From: Climacium dendroides
Taxonomy: Eukaryota; Streptophyta; Bryopsida; Hypnales; Climaciaceae
Assembly (NCBI GenBank): GCA_950106755.1
Contig: OX467089.1
Coordinates: forward strand, 312,501-376,500
Direction: 5' to 3'
DNA: 64,000 nucleotides
Shown: one piece after another, positions 62,178 to 64,000 of the stretch
Position numbering within the stretch: position 1 is the stretch's first letter
Layout of the letters: every line of letters starts with the position of its first letter
Translations under genes and position numbers: made by a program
Notes under the pieces: model-generated
The model's input: the letters and a program-made list of their open reading frames with translations, nothing else
What the model was told of the DNA's origin: nothing
Databases searched by the model: none

Positions 62178-63163
62178 TCATGTGTTCCGACATGCTTGCA
62201 CGTCAAACTGATATAATTGATTGGTTTGGTTTCTATTAAATACAGCATCATTTTTAGAGTCTCTTTTTTTTAAATCCATTTCACTTGGAAAAGTGTGGGG
62301 AAGCAATAGGGTTCTCATAATCTTCACTTTTCCTTGAATCCTCATTATTTTGAACATTTGCAACTTGTGTGTCATGTCTTCTGACATGCTTGCACGTCAA
62401 ACCGATATAATTGATTGGTTTGGTTTCTATTAAATACAGCATCATTTTTAGAGTCTCTTTTTTTTAAATCCATTTCACTTGGAAAAGTGTAGGGAAGCAA
62501 TAGGGTTCTCATAATCTTCACTTTTCCTTGAATCCCCATTATTTTGAACATTTGCAACTTGTGTGTCATGTGTTCCGACATGCTTCCACGTCAAACTGAT
62601 ATAATTTATTGGTTTGGTTCCTATTAAATACAACATGATTTTTAGAATCTCTTTTTTTTAAATCCATATCACTTGGAAAAGTGTGGGGAAGCAATAGGGT
62701 TCTCATAATCTTCACTTTTCCTTGAATCCCCATTATTTTGAACATTTGCAACTTGTGTGTCATGTGTTCCGACATGCTTCCACGTCAAACTGATATAATT
62801 TATTGGTTTGGTTCCTATTAAATACAACATGATTTTTAGAATCTCTTTTTTTTAAATCCATATCACTTGGAAAAGTGTGGGGAAGCAATAGGGTTCTCAT
62901 AATCTTCACTTTTCCTTGAATCCTCATTATTTTGAACATTTGCAACTTGTGTGTCATGTCTTCTGACATGCTTGCACGTCAAACCGATATAATTGATTGG
63001 TTTGGTTTCTATTAAATACAGCATCATTTTTAGAGTCTCTTTTTTTTAAATCCATTTCACTTGGAAAAGTGTGGGGAAGCAATAGGGTTCTCATAATCTT
63101 CACTTTTCCTTGAATCCTCATTATTTTGAACATTTGCAACTTGTGTGTCATGTGTTCCGACAT
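62178..63163. repeat. Nested 1-mer and 3-mer duplications
   Basis: Two adjacent monomers share the private changes cttccacgtc (62587 and 62781 region, 194 bp apart) and ccatatcactt, so one is a recent tandem copy of the other. The word gtcttctgacatg near 62388 recurs near 62970, 582 bp later, enclosing that pair in a trimer duplication. The unit then continues into the 2,135-bp relation described for this domain. Confidence 0.65.
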
Positions 63164-64000
63164 GCTTGCACGTCAAACTGATATAATTTATTGGTTTGGT
63201 TCCTATTAAATACAACATGATTTTTAGAGTCTCTTTTTTTCAAATCCATTTCACTTGGGAAAGTGTCGGGAAGCAATAGAGTTGTCTTACAATTAAGTTT
63301 TTCCATGAATGCTCATTATTTTGAAGATTTGCAACTTGTGTGTCATGTGTTCGGACATGCTTGCACGTCAAACCGATATAATTTATTGGTTTGGTTTCTA
63401 TTAAATACAACATGATATTTAGAGTCTCTTTTTTTGAAATCCATTTCACATGGAAAAGTGTGGGGAAGCAATAGGGTTCTCTTAAACTTCATTTTTCCAT
63501 GAATCCTCATTATTTTGAAGTTTTGCAACTTGTGTGTCATGTGTTCCGCCATGCTTGCACGTCAAACCGATATAATTCATTGGTTTGGTTTCTATTAAAT
63601 ACAGCATGATTTTTAGAGTCTCTTTTCTTGAAATCCATTTCATTTGGGAGAGTGTGGGGAAGCAATAGGGTTCTCTTAAACTTCATTTTTGAATGAATCC
63701 TTATTATTTTGAAGATTTGCAACTTGTGTGTCATGTGTTCCGACATGCTTGCACGTCAAACCGATATAATTTTTTGGTTTGGTTTCTATTAAATACAGCA
63801 TAATTTTTAGAGTCTCTTCTTTAGAAATCCATCTCACTTGGAAAAGTGTGGGGAAGTAATAGAGTTGTCTTAAAATTAAGTTTTTCCATGAATCCTCATT
63901 ATTTTGTAGATTTGCAACTTGTGTGTTATTTGTTCGGACATGCTTGCACGTCAAACCGATATAATTTATTGGTTTGGTTTCTATTAAATACAGCATGATT

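Larger units (their letters stand above)
1..64000. repeat. Tandem satellite array, about 330 copies of a ~194-bp monomer
   Basis: Every part of the window is a head-to-tail copy of one AT-rich unit, always in the same orientation. Between the landmark cagcatgatt at 171 and the same landmark at 63991 there are 329 periods averaging 193.98 bp. Recurring words such as gtttctattaaata, ggggaagcaatagggt and gaatcctcattatt appear once per period throughout. I saw no inversion, no foreign insertion and no unique spacer, only substitutions and indels of one to a few bases. Both ends are cut inside the array. Satellites of 150-200 bp with higher-order structure are typical of eukaryotic centromeric, pericentromeric or subtelomeric heterochromatin. 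Which of these applies cannot be told from sequence alone, and I do not recognise the family. Confidence 0.98.
59405..64000. repeat. Array domain 8: most divergent units, with an 11-mer relation (2,135 bp)
   Basis: Units here differ from one another more than elsewhere. Segments at about 61.1-61.65 kb and 63.25-63.8 kb match at 2,135 bp (11 monomers plus one base): ccgccatgct at 61411 and 63546, catttcattt at 61501 and 63636, and cacttgggaa at 61117 and 63252. The last unit, after 63,800, carries several further private changes (ataatttttagag, tcttctttagaaatcc, ccatctcac, agtaatagagttg). Rising divergence is expected near the edge of a satellite array, but the edge itself is not in the window. 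Confidence 0.7.

Noticed and set aside
106..63996. About 210 minus-strand ORFs of 60-130 codons, most 69 codons long, one or more per monomer
   Set aside because: They recur with the 194-bp period, which is not a multiple of three, and overlap each other by 16 bases at their ends. One-base changes in the T-tract turn 69-codon readings into 87-codon ones. Differences between copies change amino acids freely (for example MKIK/MKFK, PTEMD/PSEMD, SEHMTH/SKNVTQ). I see no promoter, conserved domain or coding selection. They are by-products of a low-complexity repeat.
1..64000. CRISPR array
   Set aside because: The whole unit repeats; there are no short direct repeats separated by unique spacers, and the unit is far longer than a CRISPR repeat-spacer pair.
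1..64000. Ribosomal RNA spacer, 5S array or tRNA cluster
   Set aside because: No rRNA or tRNA sequence recurs in the monomer, and no A/B box or 5S internal control region was recognisable.

Overview
The whole window is one uninterrupted tandem satellite DNA array. The unit is about 194 bp, roughly 34% GC, and T-rich on the + strand. A fixed landmark (cagcatgatt) lies at 171-180 and again at 63991-64000. The 63,820 bases between them are 329 repeat periods averaging 193.98 bp, so the window holds about 330 monomers and no unique sequence. Both ends run into the array, so the true array is longer. I see no protein-coding gene, rRNA, tRNA, CRISPR array, transposon insertion or origin. The unit length, the AT richness, the hierarchical higher-order repeats and the absence of genes point to heterochromatin of a eukaryotic chromosome, centromeric, pericentromeric or subtelomeric. 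I do not recognise the satellite family and cannot name the organism; a plant or animal nuclear genome is the reasonable guess.

Layout. (1) 1 to about 9.9 kb: regular 194-bp units in three related multimer blocks (20, 14 and at least 12 monomers) that differ by gain or loss of whole monomers. (2) About 9.9-28.9 kb: units with 193- and 195-bp length variants caused by a variable T-tract. A marker monomer recurs nine times at whole-monomer spacings, including an 8-mer (1,553 bp) in tandem. (3) 28.95-32.68 kb: a 9-mer (1,747 bp) followed by its copy expanded to 11 monomers. (4) 32.68-36.96 kb: a heterogeneous transition zone. (5) 36.96-50.73 kb: a second subfamily, highly homogenised, with a 7-mer (1,358 bp) in tandem that gives way to a 5-mer and two 6-mers (1,164 bp). 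(6) 50.7-57.0 kb: a mosaic containing copies of a segment also found at 37-38 kb, a C-rich subfamily, and a duplicated 7-mer (1,357 bp). (7) 57.1-59.4 kb: a 4-mer (776 bp). (8) 59.4-64.0 kb: the most divergent units and an 11-mer (2,135 bp) relation.

There are no genes to work together. What the sequence records is array evolution by unequal exchange and local amplification. Other features inside the monomer are a set of short dyad symmetries, a cluster of three CpG sites that is eroded in the second subfamily, and a weak CENP-B-box-like stretch. About 210 minus-strand ORFs of 60-130 codons recur with the monomer. They are by-products of the repeat and are not annotated as genes.
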